Shown here: positions 61,280-64,000 of the stretch, in pieces
How the letters are laid out: each line of letters opens with the position of its first letter
Numbering within the stretch: position 1 is the first letter of the stretch
NCBI GenBank assembly: GCA_021781815.1
Contig: JAJXWB010000015.1
Coordinates: 20,454 to 84,453, forward strand
Reading direction: 5' to 3'
DNA length: 64,000 nucleotides
DNA from: Pseudomonadota bacterium
GTDB taxonomy: Bacteria; Pseudomonadota; Alphaproteobacteria; Rhizobiales; Beijerinckiaceae
Notes under the pieces: model-generated
Seen by the model: the letters and a program-made list of their open reading frames with translations, nothing else
Told to the model about the DNA's origin: nothing
Database searches by the model: none
Program-made: the position numbers and the translations under genes

Positions 61280-63052
61280 ATGCGTCACCTCGCCTTCGTC
61301 GTTCTCTTCGTCGTTGCCGCATGCTCCTTCGCTGCGAGCATCAGCAACGAATTCTATCTCCGGATCATCTTCAGCATCTGCACGTATTATCTCTGCGCGG
61401 CGGGAATGAATGCGCTGCTCGGATATGCGGGGCAAAAATCACTGGGCCAAGCAGGCCTGTTCGCCGCGGGCGCATATACCGCGGCGTTGGTGACGACACG
61501 TCTGGGATACGGTCCTTGGACCGCTCTGGCGCTCGCCGCTGTTGTCTCTGCGGCCTTCGGCGTCGCGATCGCGCTGCCCGCCCTGCGCGTGCGAGGCCCC
61601 AGTCTAGCGGTGGTGACGCTCGCCTTCGGCGTCGTTGTCGAAAAGGTCGTCAGCGAAATCACCGAACCCTTCGGCGGCGCCACCGGTATATATGCAATCC
61701 AGCCGCTGACCCTGAATGGGAAGCCGTTCACGATGTTCCAATGGGTCGTGTTTGGCGTCCTGCTCAGCGCGCTTGCTCACCTGTTGCTGAGGAACCTGCT
61801 GATCGGGCGATTTGGGCGGGCCTTCATCTCGCTGCAGGCCGACGAACTTGCGGCAGGCAGTGTCGGCGTGAGCGTCTACCGGTACAAGGTTCTCGCCTTC
61901 GTGATCGCCGCAATCACGTGCGGCGTCGCGGGAGCGCTCGTCGCTCAGCAGAACCAGTATATCAATTCGGACTTCATCTCGTTCAACCTGTCGGTCTTCA
62001 TCCTCCTCGTCGTCCTGTTCGGCGGCGCCGGAACAATCTATGGGCCGCTCGTCGGCTCGATTTTCCTGGTAATTCTCGGCGCAGTCCTCGCACGCTGGAC
62101 ATGGATCGAGAATTTCGTAAATGGCGCGCTCCTCTTGTTTGCGTTGTACGCGATGCCGAAGGGGCTCATGCACGTCATCAGCCAAGCGGCAAATCGTCTC
62201 TTGCCAATGAGGGAAGCGCTGGAGCCGCCGCAGTCGACAGCAGCTCTGCCGAAGCGCGACGACGCCCAGAAGGATGCGACGGGAAGTCCATTGCTCGCCG
62301 CGACGAACATCAACAAGTCCTATGGCGGCGTGACTCCAGCCCGAAACGTTACTCTGACTGTCCGTTCTGGCGACATCCACGCGTTGATAGGTCCTAATGG
62401 AGCTGGGAAAAGTACGTTGATCAACATTCTTTCCGGAGTCGTTCAACCGGATACAGGCTCGATCGAGTTTCGCGGTCGCTCGCTCGCCAATATGTCGGTC
62501 GATGCGATTTGCGGCCAAGGCGTGGCGCGCACTTTTCAAAATCTTCGCTTGTTCAAGGATTTGTCTGTCCTCGAGAACGTGCTCTTGGGTCAACACCGCC
62601 GCATTCACAGCGGCTTCTGGGCGGCTCTAGGATCAACGCCTCATTCGCGATCGGAAGAGCGCCGCGCTCTAGCGAAAGTCCAAAGCATCCTGGCTTTCGT
62701 CGGCTTGCAGGAGTACGTGCACTCTCCGGCCGGCAGCCTCGCCTATGGCTTGCAAAGGCGAGTAGAGCTGGCTCGCGCTCTGGCGACGGAACCGGCGTTA
62801 TTGCTCCTCGATGAGCCCGCCGCCGGCCTCAACCCGAGTGAAACAGAAGAACTCGGCGACCTCCTGGTGCGGATTCGCGACGAAGGAATATCGCTCCTTC
62901 TTGTCGAACACCACATGGATCTCGTCATGAAGATTTCCGACCAGATCACGGTTTTGAATTACGGAGAAAAAATAGCCGCAGGTACGCCTGCTGTCATTCA
63001 GATCGATCCAGCGGTTGTCGCTGCATATCTTGGTACGGATGAAGAGGTCTGA
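61280..63052 (+). CDS. LivM-LivG fusion: ABC permease plus ATPase
   Basis: 590 aa. Residues 1 to ~310 are a LivM-like permease (AGMNALLGYAGQKSLGQAGLF, LFGGAGTIYGPLVGSIF); after a linker rich in charged residues, ~340-590 form a LivG-like ATPase: Walker A GPNGAGKST, signature region SLAYGLQRRVELARAL (LSGGQ replaced by LAYGL, as often in LivG), Walker B LLLLDEPAAGL. One uninterrupted frame. ATG 61280 is preferred for spacing; GTG 61271 overlapping the livH-like stop is possible. Confidence 0.92.
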   Translation: MRHLAFVVLFVVAACSFAASISNEFYLRIIFSICTYYLCAAGMNALLGYAGQKSLGQAGLFAAGAYTAALVTTRLGYGPWTALALAAVVSAAFGVAIALPALRVRGPSLAVVTLAFGVVVEKVVSEITEPFGGATGIYAIQPLTLNGKPFTMFQWVVFGVLLSALAHLLLRNLLIGRFGRAFISLQADELAAGSVGVSVYRYKVLAFVIAAITCGVAGALVAQQNQYINSDFISFNLSVFILLVVLFGGAGTIYGPLVGSIFLVILGAVLARWTWIENFVNGALLLFALYAMPKGLMHVISQAANRLLPMREALEPPQSTAALPKRDDAQKDATGSPLLAATNINKSYGGVTPARNVTLTVRSGDIHALIGPNGAGKSTLINILSGVVQPDTGSIEFRGRSLANMSVDAICGQGVARTFQNLRLFKDLSVLENVLLGQHRRIHSGFWAALGSTPHSRSEERRALAKVQSILAFVGLQEYVHSPAGSLAYGLQRRVELARALATEPALLLLDEPAAGLNPSETEELGDLLVRIRDEGISLLLVEHHMDLVMKISDQITVLNYGEKIAAGTPAVIQIDPAVVAAYLGTDEEV

Positions 63053-63053
63053 C

Positions 63054-63782
63054 ATGGCGCTGCTCGAACTGCGCAATCTCAGCATCAACTACGGGCCGAT
63101 CCGGGCCGTCGATGCGGCCTCGATCGTTGTCGATAGCAACGAAGTCGTCGCGATAATTGGCGCCAATGGCGCCGGAAAAAGTTCGTTGTTGAAAGGAATT
63201 GCGGGACTCATCGATCCCAGCGGGGGCGAGATCTGCTTCAACGGCTCCGACATCTCGCAACTCAGCGCCCATAAGCGTGTCCAGATGGGCATCGCGCTGA
63301 GCCCTGAGGGTCGCCAGGTATTCCCAGACCAATCAGTTCGCGACAACCTCGTGCTCGGCGCGTACGCGCGGCGTCTCGCCAAGAGCGAGCTCGAACGCGA
63401 ACTCGACGAACAGTTCGAAATGTTCCCGCGCCTGCGCGAGCGCGCCGATCAGTTGGCGATGACCCTATCTGGAGGCGAGCAGCAAATGCTCGCCATCGCG
63501 CGAGCATTGATGGCCAAACCGAAACTCCTCCTCCTCGACGAACCATCTCTGGGTCTTGCCCCGCTCATCGTGAAAGATGTGTTCCGGATCGTTCGAGAGC
63601 TCCACGACAAGCACATCGCAATCCTGATTGTGGAGCAAATGGCCAACTTGGCGTTGAAGATCGCTCATCGCGGTTATGTCATCGAAACCGGGCGGATCAC
63701 TACGTCAGGAACGGGTGAGGAACTCCTGCGTGATCCAGCCATCCGCGCCGCTTACCTCGGGGCCGCAAAGTCGGTCGCCTGA
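63054..63782 (+). CDS. Branched-chain-amino-acid-type ABC ATPase (LivF-like)
   Basis: 242 aa. Walker A GANGAGKSS, signature LSGGEQQMLAIARAL, Walker B LLLLDEPSLGLAP, and the LivF segment GIALSPEGRQVFP. Start ATG 63054, one base after the previous stop, with GAAGAGG upstream. It completes a full importer (binding protein, permease, permease-ATPase, ATPase). Confidence 0.93.
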   Translation: MALLELRNLSINYGPIRAVDAASIVVDSNEVVAIIGANGAGKSSLLKGIAGLIDPSGGEICFNGSDISQLSAHKRVQMGIALSPEGRQVFPDQSVRDNLVLGAYARRLAKSELERELDEQFEMFPRLRERADQLAMTLSGGEQQMLAIARALMAKPKLLLLDEPSLGLAPLIVKDVFRIVRELHDKHIAILIVEQMANLALKIAHRGYVIETGRITTSGTGEELLRDPAIRAAYLGAAKSVA

Positions 63783-63826
63783 CATTCAGGAGTGACGACC
63801 ACAATCGATACAACTGTGAGAACGAC

Positions 63827-63880
63827 ATGAAGCCGCCCAAACTGTTCGAACCACTGGTTCTCCGAGGGCTCACTCTGGCC
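63827..63880 (+). pseudogene. NADH:flavin oxidoreductase start, interrupted by an IS element
   Basis: The first ~18 codons (MKPPKLFEPLVLRGLTLA) match the N-terminus of old-yellow-enzyme proteins, as in the fragment at 34509 (MPKLFEPLSL). Similarity ends exactly where IS3-type sequence begins, near 63881. It starts 44 bp after the LivF-like gene in the same direction, so it may have belonged to the same operon. Whether the rest of the gene continues beyond the IS is outside the window. Confidence 0.65.
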
Positions 63881-64000
63881 TGCTGCCGGTTTCGTGGACA
63901 CCGAGAAAAGGTGTTTCATGAAGCTGGAGGTGGGTTATGGCGAGGCGAGTATTCAGTCGTGAGTTTAAGGTCGAGGCGGTTCGTCTGGTTCGCGATCGGG
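63881..64000 (+). mobile_element. IS3-family insertion sequence, left end
   Basis: Begins at about TGCTGCCGGTTTCGTGGACACC, consistent with an IS3-type terminal repeat (TG ends), and is cut by the window edge. ATG 63937, after GGAGGTGG, opens a transposase OrfA: MARRVFSREFKVEAVRLVRD, the usual helix-turn-helix start of this family. The exact left boundary is inferred from the loss of OYE similarity. Confidence 0.8.
63937..64000 (+). CDS. IS3-family transposase OrfA, partial
   Basis: Only 21 codons lie in the window, open at the right edge. The sequence fits the N-terminal end of OrfA, which binds the element's ends. The usual OrfB with the DDE core would follow outside the window, probably by programmed frameshift. 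Confidence 0.75.
   Translation, partial: MARRVFSREFKVEAVRLVRDR

Noticed and set aside
1..64000. tRNA or rRNA genes
   Set aside because: No cloverleaf with a TPsiC-like GGTTCRANNCC arm or rRNA-like stretch was noticed; a dedicated scan was not possible here.

Overview
The window reads as chromosomal DNA of a high-GC alphaproteobacterium, most likely of the Hyphomicrobiales (Rhizobiales, perhaps a Beijerinckiaceae- or Bradyrhizobium-like lineage). This is inferred from the hopanoid genes hpnN, hpnH, hpnG and shc, the ATP-grasp/alpha-E plus transglutaminase operon, a thiO gene under a TPP riboswitch, the dense coding and frequent GTG/TTG starts. No rRNA, tRNA or CRISPR array was seen. Taxonomy is inference only.

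Left part (1-27.9 kb), ordinary chromosome. A cut aldo/keto reductase, an SDR and a DUF2147 protein lead into the hopanoid block: hpnN (RND exporter), hpnH (radical SAM adenosylhopene synthase), a small exported Cys-rich protein, hpnG (nucleosidase) and shc (squalene-hopene cyclase). Beside it lies a three-gene 2-oxoacid oxidoreductase operon (GltD-like flavoprotein, alpha, beta). Then come a penicillin-acylase-type Ntn hydrolase, a carboxymuconolactone decarboxylase-fold protein, an ATP-grasp/alpha-E fusion with a transglutaminase, and single metabolic genes, ending with a PCu(A)C copper chaperone and an orphan biotinyl-domain protein.

Middle part (27.9-45.3 kb), accessory and rearranged. 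An 800-bp gene-free leader precedes a compact phage-like cassette (ParB/methyltransferase, DUF5681 protein, large terminase) with no other phage genes. Next is thiO with its riboswitch but no other thi genes, followed by a graveyard of gene ends: a bluB 3' fragment, a Crp-family 3' fragment and an old-yellow-enzyme 5' fragment. A GntR-flanked CUT2 sugar-type ABC operon follows. In it one permease is fused to a strictosidine-synthase-like beta-propeller and a second such propeller is encoded alone. An acyl-CoA ligase and an IS701-type transposase remnant close this part.

Right part (45.3-63.8 kb), one catabolic regulon. It holds two acyl-CoA ligases, two crotonase-fold enzymes, a hotdog thioesterase, two SDRs, a TetR regulator, a Dabb protein, a three-subunit acyl-CoA carboxylase (separate biotin carboxylase, 70-aa biotinyl protein, carboxyltransferase), an HMG-CoA-lyase-like enzyme, an acyl-CoA dehydrogenase and a branched-chain-amino-acid-type ABC importer with a LivM-LivG fusion. 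Near-identical palindromes of the form ACAAACGnnCGTTTGT sit in the core promoter regions of the divergent and leading genes and tie the block together. The logic (uptake, CoA activation, dehydrogenation, carboxylation, hydration, C-C cleavage) resembles the leucine/isovalerate (liu) and acyclic terpene (atu) routes, but several active-site substitutions suggest a different branched or isoprenoid-like acid. At the right edge a second old-yellow-enzyme gene is interrupted after about 18 codons by the left end of an IS3-family element.
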